DNA of 64,000 nucleotides from JADHTT01 sp964633845 (GTDB taxonomy: Bacteria; Campylobacterota; Campylobacteria; Campylobacterales; Arcobacteraceae): positions 42,164 through 106,163 of the forward strand of contig CAZWLA010000001.1 of NCBI GenBank assembly GCA_964633845.1, given 5' to 3'. The notes under the pieces are model-generated. The model made no database searches. It was given only the letters and a program-made list of their open reading frames with translations, and was not told the origin of the DNA. The translations under genes and the position numbers were made by a program. This document shows, piece after piece, positions 18,283 through 26,546 of the stretch (positions are counted from its first letter, which is position 1; every line of letters begins with the position of its first letter).

Positions 18283-19228
18283 GATATATATATTAATAAT
18301 ATTGTTATTTAACTTGTCTTGGGCTATAGATATGAAGCCAACATTATCTTTTATAGCTAGTGCTGGTGTGACAAATCTATCAAGTGATAAAGATAATATT
18401 TATATATCTACAAAAGAAGGGAAAATTGATATCTTTAATATTAAAGATAAAGTTATTGCTAGTAGTATTGAACTTCCTATGATAAAAGATTTTATGGGTG
18501 ATGATGTACCACCTAAAATCTATTGTACAGATATTTATGAAAACCAGATTTTAATAGCATCAAAAGGTAAATCTGGATTTTCTAAGATATTTAAATATGA
18601 GAATAATCAGCTTATCAACATTATTGATGTTCAAGATCAAAAAGCTATCCTTAAAGCTGTATGGATTGATACAAATAGGATTTTATTTGCAACATTAAGT
18701 AATCAGTTTTATTTATATGATATTAAAATTAAAAAATATATTTGGCAGATACAAGTGTCTGGATCAAAATTTTCAGATTTTGTATTAAATGAAAAACGAA
18801 CTCAATTACTTGCAGCAGATGAGAGTGGTGATTTAAAGCTTCATAATATCAAAGATGGTTCTTTTATCAAATCATATTCTGGTCAGAATCTTGACAATGT
18901 ATTTCAAGTCGATCTAAAAAATGGAAAAATTATAACTGCTGGACAAGATATGAGAACAGTAGTATATGATAAGGACAAGGGAACTTCTTATTCTCAAAAA
19001 GCTAGATTTTTAATCTATAGTGCTGCTCTTAGTCCTAGTGCAAAAATAGGGGCATACGCTAAGTATGAAAATAATGATGTGCAAGTATTTCATACTGAAT
19101 ATAAAAATGATATTATTAAGTTAACTAATAATAAAATGACAATAACAAAAATACTATTTATTAATGAAGATGAAGTTTTTGTAGCAAGTGATGCACGAAA
19201 AGTAAACTATTATAAATTAAATAAATAA
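18269..19228 (+). CDS. napL: NapL, periplasmic beta-propeller-like Nap accessory protein
   Basis: NapL is found in Campylobacterota nap loci and contributes to nitrate reduction by an unknown mechanism. The 319-residue product has a cleavable-type signal (residues 1-19, ending in SWA) and repeating WD/YVTN-like beta-strand units across its length, such as GKIDIFNIKD and GDLKLHNIKD, expected to fold as a propeller. It has no haem or Fe-S motif. Position between napF and napD supports the name. Confidence 0.82.
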   Translation: MKLFKIYILIILLFNLSWAIDMKPTLSFIASAGVTNLSSDKDNIYISTKEGKIDIFNIKDKVIASSIELPMIKDFMGDDVPPKIYCTDIYENQILIASKGKSGFSKIFKYENNQLINIIDVQDQKAILKAVWIDTNRILFATLSNQFYLYDIKIKKYIWQIQVSGSKFSDFVLNEKRTQLLAADESGDLKLHNIKDGSFIKSYSGQNLDNVFQVDLKNGKIITAGQDMRTVVYDKDKGTSYSQKARFLIYSAALSPSAKIGAYAKYENNDVQVFHTEYKNDIIKLTNNKMTITKILFINEDEVFVASDARKVNYYKLNK

Positions 19229-19248
19229 AGTTAAAAAAGGAAAGTTAA

Positions 19249-19635
19249 ATGAATGTTTCAAGTGTAGTAGTACAAACAGTACCAAAGTTCTTAGATGGTC
19301 TTGTAGAAGATCTTAAAAACTGTGATGCATGTGATTATCATATGCATGATGAAAAAGGACGAATTATCGTTACTATTGAGGGTGAAAATGTAGGTGAAGA
19401 GCTTAAGAAGATGAAAGTTATTCAAGCTTTACCTCATGTTGTTGCTGCTGATATGCAAATGGCATATAGTGAAGATGAGTTAGATATCCATATGGAAAGA
19501 CTTGAAAATGCAGATGCAGTTCCAACAATGCTTCATGACAATGATATTAGACCTGAAGAGATTATTTATAATGGTGATCTTAAAAAGAAAGATCTAGAAG
19601 GTTTTGCTAAGCAATTTGATAAAACAACAAGATAA
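19249..19635 (+). CDS. napD: NapA-specific signal-peptide chaperone NapD
   Basis: NapD binds the twin-arginine signal of NapA and holds it until the cofactor is inserted. The 128-residue protein has the NapD-type N-terminus (NVSSVVVQTVP) and the central ferredoxin-like fold segment. It is longer than E. coli NapD (87), with an acidic C-terminal extension. AAGGAAAG precedes the start. It ends the nap locus, 3 bases from the stop of the convergent deaminase gene. Confidence 0.9.
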   Translation: MNVSSVVVQTVPKFLDGLVEDLKNCDACDYHMHDEKGRIIVTIEGENVGEELKKMKVIQALPHVVAADMQMAYSEDELDIHMERLENADAVPTMLHDNDIRPEEIIYNGDLKKKDLEGFAKQFDKTTR

Positions 19636-19649
19636 GCATTAGCTTATCT
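19630..19649. terminator. Shared hairpin between convergent napD and the deaminase gene
   Basis: An 8-bp stem (AGATAAGC/GCTTATCT, 4-nt loop) contains both stop codons. On the minus strand it is followed by TTGTTGTTTT, so it best terminates the deaminase transcript. Confidence 0.55.
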
Positions 19650-20073
19650 GTTCTATTAATACTCCATTTTCTTTGATAAACTTTGATATTTTATCTGAGT
19701 TTGTATGTTCATAAGACTTATTGTAAACAATACGCTTAATACCACTAGCAATTAAGTTTTTACTACACTCACTACATGGTTCTAGAGTTACATAAATTGT
19801 GGCACCATCAATACTAATGCCTTCTCTAGCAGCCCAAATTATAGCATTCATCTCTGCATGAATTTCATATGTTTTTGACCAATCATGGTGCTCTTTTGTA
19901 TATTCACCATTCCAATGATCACAGCAGTTTGTGTGACCAGGTGGTGTACCATTATATCCAGTAGATAATATTCTGCCATTTTTCACTATTACAGCACCTA
20001 CTTGCTTTGATACACATTTTGAAGCAGATGCTAACTCTTTAGCTATATTTATAAAAACCTGATCATTAATCAC
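19639..20073 (-). CDS. Deoxycytidylate deaminase (ComEB-like)
   Basis: The 144-residue protein belongs to the cytidine/deoxycytidylate deaminase family, which makes dUMP from dCMP. Zinc site motifs are HAEMNAI (His and catalytic Glu) and LEPCSECSKN (two Cys). An additional His/Cys region (HTNCCDHW) is typical of dCMP deaminases. It is convergent with napD and divergent from the next gene. Function as dCMP deaminase is inferred from the whole pattern, not just the zinc site. Confidence 0.85.
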   Translation of the reverse strand: MINDQVFINIAKELASASKCVSKQVGAVIVKNGRILSTGYNGTPPGHTNCCDHWNGEYTKEHHDWSKTYEIHAEMNAIIWAAREGISIDGATIYVTLEPCSECSKNLIASGIKRIVYNKSYEHTNSDKISKFIKENGVLIEQIS

Positions 20074-20139
20074 ATTTTACTCCTAATGTAAACTATGATA
20101 TGATTATATCAGATAAAAATAAAATAGGAGAATGCAAAT

Positions 20140-20676
20140 ATGATAAAAATATTATTAGCATCTATAGTGCTAGCAAGTTCACTTTTGGCTACACAGTTTA
20201 CAATTAATCTTGATGGCCAATATGCAAAAGAAAAAAAGACTATTAAACTTGATCTACTTACAGATGATGAGGGTAAGATTGTAGCTGGACAAAAGATAGA
20301 TTTTTTAGATCCATTATCAAAGATAAAGTCACTTAAAATAGTAACAGCTTCAGGGTTGAAAGGCACGATGGTAGATGAGAGAGAGTTAGTTGTATTTTAT
20401 AAAACATCATTGACTATACAGGGTTTAAAGATACGAAATCTATACAAAGTGGCACATGTAAGAGTGTATGATGACAATACTAATATAGATATTAAATTTG
20501 ATAAAGATCATTATCAAAATATTGTTTCATACTTAAGATATCATAATGTAGGGTCTGATACTATAAAAGATTTAGATAATTTATATGGATCTTGGCAGGA
20601 TGTAGAAGTGAAAGATGATAATGAATCTACAGAAGCCAAAAAAGTTGAGACTTCTGAGATTAGTGAGTTAAATTAA
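20140..20676 (+). CDS. Exported protein of unknown function
   Basis: The 178-residue product has a Sec-type signal (about residues 1-17, IVLASSLLA) and a soluble body rich in beta strands, with an acidic, lysine-containing C-terminal tail. No cysteine, haem or enzyme motif is seen. AGGAG lies upstream of the ATG. It is flanked by the deaminase (divergent) and mrp (convergent), which gives no functional clue. I do not recognise the family. Confidence 0.7.
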   Translation: MIKILLASIVLASSLLATQFTINLDGQYAKEKKTIKLDLLTDDEGKIVAGQKIDFLDPLSKIKSLKIVTASGLKGTMVDERELVVFYKTSLTIQGLKIRNLYKVAHVRVYDDNTNIDIKFDKDHYQNIVSYLRYHNVGSDTIKDLDNLYGSWQDVEVKDDNESTEAKKVETSEISELN

Positions 20677-20688
20677 TTTAACTCTTTT

Positions 20689-21789
20689 TTACATACTACA
20701 AGCACTTTGACCTGGTGCTGTAGTAGGTTGTATAGCAGAGTTATCTGCATCACTATTTTCAACTTCTTCCCAAAGTTTAGCAGCAGCTGCTAAATATCTT
20801 TTACCAGTAGCTGATTCAGGATAATGGAATACTACTGGTTTACCAGAATCTCCACCAACTCTAATTGTAGGTTCGATTGGTATATTTCCAAGAACTTGAG
20901 TGTCATATTCTTTTGCTAACTCTTCACAAGTACCAGTTCCAAAGATATCTGATTCCTCATCACAATTTGGACAAATAAATCCAGACATATTTTCAACTAC
21001 ACCAGCTACAGGAATATGAAGCTTTTTAAACATCTCTAAAGATCTTCTAGAGTCATCAAGTGCAACTTGCTGAGGAGTAGTTACATTAACTCCACATGTT
21101 ACAGGTACACTTTGTGCAAGTGTAAGTTGTGCATCACCAGTTCCTGGAGGCATATCAATTACAAGTACATCTAACTCTTCCCAAAGAATATCTCTTAGAA
21201 GTTGTTCAATAGCTTTCATAACCATAGAACCTCTCCACATAAGAGCTTGACCTTCTTGCATAAGTGATCCCATTGACATTACAGAAACGCCATATGCTTC
21301 ATAAGGCATAACTTTTTGACCAACAATTTGTGGTTCTTCATTTTCAATACCCATCATACGAGGGATATTTGGACCATAAATATCTGCATCTAAAAGACCA
21401 ACTTTTTTACCTTGCATTGCAAGAGCTATTGCAAGATTTACAGAAGTTGTTGATTTACCAACTCCACCTTTTCCAGAACTTACCATAACAAAGTTTTTTA
21501 CTTGTGGAGCAATATTTTTACCACTTTGTGAATTACTTTGCTGTTGTGGAGCAGCTGGCTTTTGAATATGAATTTCAGCATTAAGTCCTAAGCTTGCTAT
21601 CTCTTTAGTGATCTCTTCTCTTAGTGTTGAATCAACTTCACTAGCAGTTGATGTGATATCTAAAAAGATAACAGCATTGCTACCATTTAATTCAACATCT
21701 TTTAAAAATCCAAATTCTACAATTGATTTGGAAAACCCTGGATATTTTACGTTTGATAATTTTTCTTTAATTTCAGCAATATTTGCCAT
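20689..21789 (-). CDS. mrp: Mrp/ApbC-type P-loop Fe-S carrier ATPase
   Basis: Mrp/ApbC proteins bind and transfer Fe-S clusters in the cytoplasm. The 366-residue protein has an N-terminal DUF59/MIP18-like domain (about 1-80), a linker, then the deviant Walker A SSGKGGVGKST (about 104-114), DADIYGPNIPRM, and a CPNC motif near residue 273 that is expected to bridge a cluster between subunits. The extreme C-terminus ends in CSM. It may serve the many Fe-S proteins encoded nearby, but that is only an inference from content. Confidence 0.92.
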   Translation of the reverse strand: MANIAEIKEKLSNVKYPGFSKSIVEFGFLKDVELNGSNAVIFLDITSTASEVDSTLREEITKEIASLGLNAEIHIQKPAAPQQQSNSQSGKNIAPQVKNFVMVSSGKGGVGKSTTSVNLAIALAMQGKKVGLLDADIYGPNIPRMMGIENEEPQIVGQKVMPYEAYGVSVMSMGSLMQEGQALMWRGSMVMKAIEQLLRDILWEELDVLVIDMPPGTGDAQLTLAQSVPVTCGVNVTTPQQVALDDSRRSLEMFKKLHIPVAGVVENMSGFICPNCDEESDIFGTGTCEELAKEYDTQVLGNIPIEPTIRVGGDSGKPVVFHYPESATGKRYLAAAAKLWEEVENSDADNSAIQPTTAPGQSACSM

Positions 21790-21939
21790 ATATTAATTCC
21801 TTATTTTTTGATAAAAACATAATAATCTAAAGAAGATAAAATTTGTCTTAATTAGCTTAGTTATATTTTGATTATATATTTTTATTGCTTAAATAGTAGT
21901 TTTATAGATACTACTAAGAAACTTTAAAAGATTTTTGGA

Positions 21940-22080
21940 TATAATCCGTAACTTTTTTCAAAGATGTAAGGGAACTTATCCCAAATACCTTAATGGAATT
22001 AGGAGTATTGAAGTAGTATGTACTATTTTGAGAAGCTTGTGTGGAGCTAAATTCACAACAAACCAAATTTAAAAGGAAAG
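21940..22080 (+). promoter_or_regulatory. rpsL promoter and structured leader
   Basis: TATAAT at 21940-21945 is followed by a leader of about 130 nt. The leader contains GGGAACTTATCCC and AATACC...GTATT hairpins, a TAGTA/TACTA mini-hairpin and two possible tiny frames (7 and 10 codons; the latter at 22025-22057 approx.). It may carry ribosomal-protein autoregulation. The rest of 21790-21939 is AT-rich with nothing clear. Confidence 0.5.
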
Positions 22081-22082
22081 AA

Positions 22083-22457
22083 ATGCCTACGATTAATCAA
22101 TTAATCAGACAAGAGCGAAAGAAGAAGGTTAAAAAATCTCCATCTGCTGCTTTAGAAAAATGTCCACAAAGAAGAGGAGTATGTACAAGAGTATATACAA
22201 CTACACCAAAGAAACCTAACTCGGCTTTAAGAAAAGTTGCAAAAGTTAGATTAACTACTGGATTTGAGGTTATCTCATATATTGGTGGTGAGGGTCACAA
22301 CCTTCAAGAGCATTCGATTGTTCTAGTAAGAGGAGGTAGAATCAAAGATTTACCTGGTGTTAAGTATCACATCGTAAGAGGTGCATTAGATACAGCTGGT
22401 GTTGCAAATAGAACTGTTGCAAGATCTAAATACGGTACTAAAAAGCCGAAGAAATAG
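22083..22457 (+). CDS. rpsL: 30S ribosomal protein S12
   Basis: S12 sits at the decoding centre of the small subunit. The 124-residue protein begins MPTINQLIRQ and contains the conserved TTPKKPNSALRK and GGRIKDLPGVKYH segments, ending in KKPKK. The start at 22083 has AAAGGAAAG just upstream; a longer frame reading upstream of it (14 extra codons) falls in the leader and is not credible. The lysine in TTPKKPNSA is the residue whose change gives streptomycin resistance in other bacteria; it is wild type here. First gene of rpsL-rpsG-fusA. Confidence 0.97.
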   Translation: MPTINQLIRQERKKKVKKSPSAALEKCPQRRGVCTRVYTTTPKKPNSALRKVAKVRLTTGFEVISYIGGEGHNLQEHSIVLVRGGRIKDLPGVKYHIVRGALDTAGVANRTVARSKYGTKKPKK

Positions 22458-22473
22458 TAGAGAGGATTAGATA

Positions 22474-22941
22474 ATGAGAAGAAGAAAAGCTCCCGTAAGA
22501 GAAGTAATGGCTGATCCAATCTACAACAGCAAAACGATTACAAAGTTTATCAATGCTGTAATGTTAGATGGTAAGAAATCTGTAGCACAAAAGATTATGT
22601 ATGGTGCAGTTGCTAACCTTGATGCAAGAGGTGAAGATAAAGGTATTGAAATCTTTGAACAAGCAATTGAAAATGTTAAACCACTTTTAGAAGTAAAATC
22701 TAGAAGAGTAGGTGGAGCAACTTACCAAGTTCCTGTAGAAGTTAGATCTGTAAGAAGACAAACATTAGCACTTAGATGGCTAGTTGATTCTGCTAGAAAA
22801 AGAAACGAAAGAACTATGGAAGAAAGATTAGCAAACGAACTATTCGAAGCTGCTAACGAAAGAGGAAACTCTTTCAAGAAGAAAGAAGATATGCACAAAA
22901 TGGCTGAAGCAAATAAAGCATTTGCTCACTATAGATGGTAG
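22474..22941 (+). CDS. rpsG: 30S ribosomal protein S7
   Basis: S7 nucleates assembly of the 30S head. The 155-residue sequence has the standard N-terminus RRRKAPVREV, the GGATYQVPVEVR core signature and a C-terminus ending in HYRW. It lies 16 bases after rpsL with GAGAGGA upstream, and 9 bases before fusA, the conserved str-operon order (without tufA here). Confidence 0.97.
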   Translation: MRRRKAPVREVMADPIYNSKTITKFINAVMLDGKKSVAQKIMYGAVANLDARGEDKGIEIFEQAIENVKPLLEVKSRRVGGATYQVPVEVRSVRRQTLALRWLVDSARKRNERTMEERLANELFEAANERGNSFKKKEDMHKMAEANKAFAHYRW

Positions 22942-22950
22942 GCAATTAAG

Positions 22951-25065
22951 ATGGCAAGAAAAACTCCCCTTAATAGACTTAGAAATATCGGTATTGCTGC
23001 ACACATTGATGCAGGTAAAACTACAACAACAGAGAGAATTTTATTCTATACTGGTGTTGAGCATAAAATTGGTGAAGTTCATGATGGTGCTGCTACTATG
23101 GACTGGATGGAGCAAGAGCAAGAAAGAGGTATTACAATTACTTCTGCTGCAACTACTTGTAACTGGACTCACCCAAAGACAAATGAAGAGCTAATGATTA
23201 ACATTATTGATACTCCAGGTCACGTTGACTTCACTATTGAAGTTGAGAGATCTATGAGAGTTCTTGATGGTGCTGTAGCTGTATTCTGTTCAGTTGGTGG
23301 GGTTCAACCACAATCTGAAACAGTTTGGAGACAAGCTAATAAATATAGAGTTCCAAGAATGATCTTTGTTAATAAGATGGATAGAACTGGTGCAGATTTC
23401 TTTATGGTTGAGTCTCAAGTAAATGAAAGACTTAAATCAAATGCTGTTCCAATTCAAATCCCTATTGGTGCTGAAGAGAACTTCCAAGGTGTTATTGATC
23501 TAGTAAAAATGAAAGCTATCGTTTGGGATCAAGATGCAGCAATGGGTTCTGCTTATCATGAAGAAGAGATTCCTGCTGATTTAGTTGACCAAGCTGAAGA
23601 GTATAGAGAAAAAATGATGGAAGCAGCTGCTGAAGCTGATGAAGCATTAATGGAAAAATACTTTGAAGAGGGTGAGCTTTCTGAAGATGAAATCGTTGAA
23701 GGTCTTAAAAAAGGTTGTCTAAATATGACAATTACTCCAATGACTTGTGGTACTGCATTTAAAAATAAAGGTGTTCAAACTTTACTTGATGCTGTTGCTA
23801 TGTACTTACCATCTCCACTAGAAGTTGAAGATATTAAGGGTGAGACTCAAGATGGTGAAGCAGTTGTTGTAGAATCTACTGATGACGGTGAAGTAGCTGC
23901 TCTTGCATTTAAAATTATGACAGATCCATTTGTTGGTCAGTTAACATTTACAAGAGTTTATAGAGGACAATTAAAGTCTGGTAGTTATGTACAAAACTCT
24001 ACTAAGATGAAAAAAGAAAGAATCGGAAGACTTCTTAAGATGCATGCTATCAAAAGAGAAGAAGTTTCTGAGCTTTATGCTGGAGAAATTGGTGCAGTTG
24101 TTGGTCTTAAGACTACAATCACTGGTGATACACTTGCGTCTTCTGAAGATCCAGTAATCTTAGAAAGAATGGACTTCCCAGAGCCAGTAATCTCTGTTGC
24201 AGTTGAGCCAAAAACAAAAGCTGACCAAGAAAAAATGGGTATTGCACTAGGTAAACTAGCACAAGAAGATCCATCATTTAGAGTTGCTACAGATGAAGAA
24301 TCTGGTCAAACTATTATTTCAGGAATGGGTGAGCTTCACCTTGAAATTCTTGTAGATAGAATGAAAAGAGAATTCTCTGTTGAAGCTGAAGTTGGTGCTC
24401 CACAAGTTGCTTATAGAGAAACTATTAAAAACCCTGTTGATCAAGAGTACAAGTACTCTAAGCAATCTGGTGGTAAGGGTCAATATGGACATGTTTACCT
24501 TAAGATTGAGCCTATGACTGCTGAAGAGACAAATGACGAAGGTTTCGAATTTGTATCTGAGATCAAAGGTGGATCTATTCCAAAAGAGTATATTCCAGCT
24601 GTTGAAAAAGGTTGTAAAGAAACAATGCTTGGTGGTATCTTAGCTGGTTATCCTCTAGTTGATATTAGAGTTACAGTTTATGATGGTTCTTACCATGATG
24701 TTGATTCATCTGAGATGGCATTTAAACTTGCTGCATCTATGGGATTCAAAGCTGGTTGTAGACAAGGTGCTGCAGAAGCTTGTATTCTTGAGCCTATGAT
24801 GAGAGTTGAGATTGAAACACCAGAAGATTACATGGGTGATGTTATTGGTGATTGTAACAAAAGAAGAGGACAAGTTCAGTCTATGGATGACAGAGCTGGT
24901 GTTAAATTAGTTGTTGCATTAGTTCCTCTAGCAGAAATGTTCGGTTACTCTACAGACTTAAGATCTATGTCTCAAGGTAGAGCAACTTACTCAATGATCT
25001 TTGATCAGTACATGGAAGTTCCAAGAAATGTAGCTGAAGAGATTATGAAGAAAAGGAATGGGTAG
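22951..25065 (+). CDS. fusA: Translation elongation factor G
   Basis: EF-G is the GTPase that drives translocation on the ribosome. The 704-residue protein has the P loop AHIDAGKTT, the switch II DTPGHVDF and the NKMDRTGAD guanine motif, followed by domains II-V including GYPLVDIRVTVYDGSYH. Length is normal. It ends the rpsL-rpsG-fusA operon before a clear terminator. Confidence 0.97.
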   Translation: MARKTPLNRLRNIGIAAHIDAGKTTTTERILFYTGVEHKIGEVHDGAATMDWMEQEQERGITITSAATTCNWTHPKTNEELMINIIDTPGHVDFTIEVERSMRVLDGAVAVFCSVGGVQPQSETVWRQANKYRVPRMIFVNKMDRTGADFFMVESQVNERLKSNAVPIQIPIGAEENFQGVIDLVKMKAIVWDQDAAMGSAYHEEEIPADLVDQAEEYREKMMEAAAEADEALMEKYFEEGELSEDEIVEGLKKGCLNMTITPMTCGTAFKNKGVQTLLDAVAMYLPSPLEVEDIKGETQDGEAVVVESTDDGEVAALAFKIMTDPFVGQLTFTRVYRGQLKSGSYVQNSTKMKKERIGRLLKMHAIKREEVSELYAGEIGAVVGLKTTITGDTLASSEDPVILERMDFPEPVISVAVEPKTKADQEKMGIALGKLAQEDPSFRVATDEESGQTIISGMGELHLEILVDRMKREFSVEAEVGAPQVAYRETIKNPVDQEYKYSKQSGGKGQYGHVYLKIEPMTAEETNDEGFEFVSEIKGGSIPKEYIPAVEKGCKETMLGGILAGYPLVDIRVTVYDGSYHDVDSSEMAFKLAASMGFKAGCRQGAAEACILEPMMRVEIETPEDYMGDVIGDCNKRRGQVQSMDDRAGVKLVVALVPLAEMFGYSTDLRSMSQGRATYSMIFDQYMEVPRNVAEEIMKKRNG

Positions 25066-25088
25066 TTTATAGCTAAACTATTTATTTT

Positions 25089-25118
25089 AAAAGCCTCATC
25101 GAAAGATGGGGCTTTTTT
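25089..25118 (+). terminator. Rho-independent terminator after fusA
   Basis: The stem AAAAGCCTCATC/GATGGGGCTTTT (12 bp with one G-T pair) closes on a GAAA tetraloop and is followed by a T-run. Its end touches the convergent small cytochrome gene. Confidence 0.88.
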
Positions 25119-25533
25119 AATTTAAACTATTTAAATAAAAATGGATAGATTTTAATTCTTCATCAGTAAGAAAATATTGTGGCATTATTGATATATGTTT
25201 CTTTGCTCTATTAAGTATTTGTTTTTCTTTTTTAGAAAGGGAAAGATTATTTACAGCTTTTTTAAATAATTCAAAATCAATATTTCTAATATTAGATGCC
25301 GTAATTGTATACGACTTTTTTTCTTTTTCTTTTTTCGATCTATGTTTATATGAAGCTATAAATGAGCCTGTTCCATCATCTCCATGGCACTTATTGCATC
25401 CAATACCTCTTGGATTTTCATATAGCATTTTCCCATATTCTTTTTGTGTAATAAATGATGAATTTATCTCTCCTATAGGGTTAGAGTTAAGAGATGATAG
25501 TAATAAGATAGTAAGTACAGATATTTTTAACAT
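25117..25533 (-). CDS. Small exported monohaem cytochrome c
   Basis: The protein has one haem c site, CNKCH (about residue 46 from the chosen start), followed by GDDGTGSF, and a distal methionine in SIMPQYF, the pattern of a class I cytochrome c. I choose the ATG at 25533 (138 residues) because it places the hydrophobic signal LKISVLTILLLSS at the N-terminus; a GTG at 25557 would add eight residues. Neither start has a clear ribosome binding site. The middle is very lysine-rich. Partner unknown; it probably shuttles electrons in the periplasm. Confidence 0.78.
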   Translation of the reverse strand: MLKISVLTILLLSSLNSNPIGEINSSFITQKEYGKMLYENPRGIGCNKCHGDDGTGSFIASYKHRSKKEKEKKSYTITASNIRNIDFELFKKAVNNLSLSKKEKQILNRAKKHISIMPQYFLTDEELKSIHFYLNSLN

Positions 25534-25607
25534 ATAGTGATTATATATGATATTCACTTTTATTTAGTTATAATGATATATAAGTAAACAACAAAGGAAG
25601 AATCTTA

Positions 25608-26231
25608 ATGGACTTTTTTTTAAATCCGAATATCATATTTTATATAGTAGCCTATTTAGTAGGATCTATTCCGTTTGGTATGATACTAGCACAAAGATTT
25701 GCAGGTGTAAATGTACAAGAATCAGGTAGTAAATCAATTGGTGCGACAAACGTACTTAGAGTTGTAAAGCAAACAAATCCTGATTTAGCTAAAAAGTTAG
25801 GTATTGCTACTGTATTACTAGATGCTATTAAAGGGATAGTAGTACTTTTAGGGGCTATGGCAATGGGTATGTCCCAAGAGACACTATGGGGTATAGCTGT
25901 GCTTGCTGTACTTGGGCATTGTTATAGTATATATTTAGGGCTAGAGGGAGGTAAAGGTGTTGCTACTGGTTTAGGTGTATTTCTAGTAATGATTCCAGTA
26001 CCTGCTTTAATAGGTGCTGCTGTTTGGGGATTTTGTGCAAAGGTTCTAAAAGTATCATCTGTATCATCTCTAATAGGTTTAGTTGCTGTAGTGATATCTG
26101 CAGTAATTATGGATGATGGAGTAGGTGTAGGATCAAATGTTCCTATGTATATTATCACTTTTATTATATTCTATAAGCATATTCCAAATATAGTAAGATT
26201 AGTAAAAGGTGAAGAGGGTCAAGTAGTTTAA
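25608..26231 (+). CDS. plsY: Glycerol-3-phosphate acyltransferase PlsY
   Basis: PlsY acylates glycerol-3-phosphate from acyl-phosphate, the first step of phospholipid synthesis. The 207-residue protein has five hydrophobic segments and the three PlsY motifs: GSIPFG near the N-terminus, GSKSIGATNVLR (about 37-48) and GHCYSIYLGLEGGKGVATGLG (104-124 region). AAAGGAAG precedes the start; its stop overlaps the folB start by one base. Confidence 0.95.
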   Translation: MDFFLNPNIIFYIVAYLVGSIPFGMILAQRFAGVNVQESGSKSIGATNVLRVVKQTNPDLAKKLGIATVLLDAIKGIVVLLGAMAMGMSQETLWGIAVLAVLGHCYSIYLGLEGGKGVATGLGVFLVMIPVPALIGAAVWGFCAKVLKVSSVSSLIGLVAVVISAVIMDDGVGVGSNVPMYIITFIIFYKHIPNIVRLVKGEEGQVV

Positions 26232-26542
26232 TGAAAGTAAATATTAATAATTTAGAATTTAAATGTATTATTGGTATTTTAGATTTTGAGAGAAAGAAAA
26301 AGCAAAGAGTAATAGTAGATATATCTTTTAAATATGATTATAAAAAAGATGACTTTATAGATTATTCAGAAATTGCATTAGTGGTAAAACAAAATATTAA
26401 AAAAGGTAGATTTGGTTTAATTGAAGACGCTATTTTGGATACGAATAATTTACTAAAATATCAATTTAATATTAAAAAACTAAAGATTAAAATTACTAAG
26501 CCAGATATACTAAAAGATTCTTTAGTATCAGTAGAGAATTAG
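26231..26542 (+). CDS. folB: Dihydroneopterin aldolase-like protein
   Basis: FolB cleaves dihydroneopterin in folate biosynthesis. The 103-residue product shows the tunnelling-fold pattern: N-terminal FKCIIGILDFERKKKQRVIVDISF (key part CIIGILDFERKKKQ), DYSEIA and a C-terminal KITKPDIL. This fits the family's size (about 115-120) though it is slightly short. It is translationally coupled to plsY (TAATG), a pairing common in bacteria. Confidence 0.82.
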   Translation: MKVNINNLEFKCIIGILDFERKKKQRVIVDISFKYDYKKDDFIDYSEIALVVKQNIKKGRFGLIEDAILDTNNLLKYQFNIKKLKIKITKPDILKDSLVSVEN

Positions 26543-26546
26543 ACAT

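Noticed and set aside
12446..19635. Nap locus judged incomplete because napC is missing
   Set aside because: NapGH replaces NapC as the quinol dehydrogenase in many Campylobacterota, so the locus is functionally complete.
22041..22082. N-terminal extension of S12
   Set aside because: The extra 14 codons have no S12 similarity and lie in the leader; the ATG at 22083 has the ribosome binding site.
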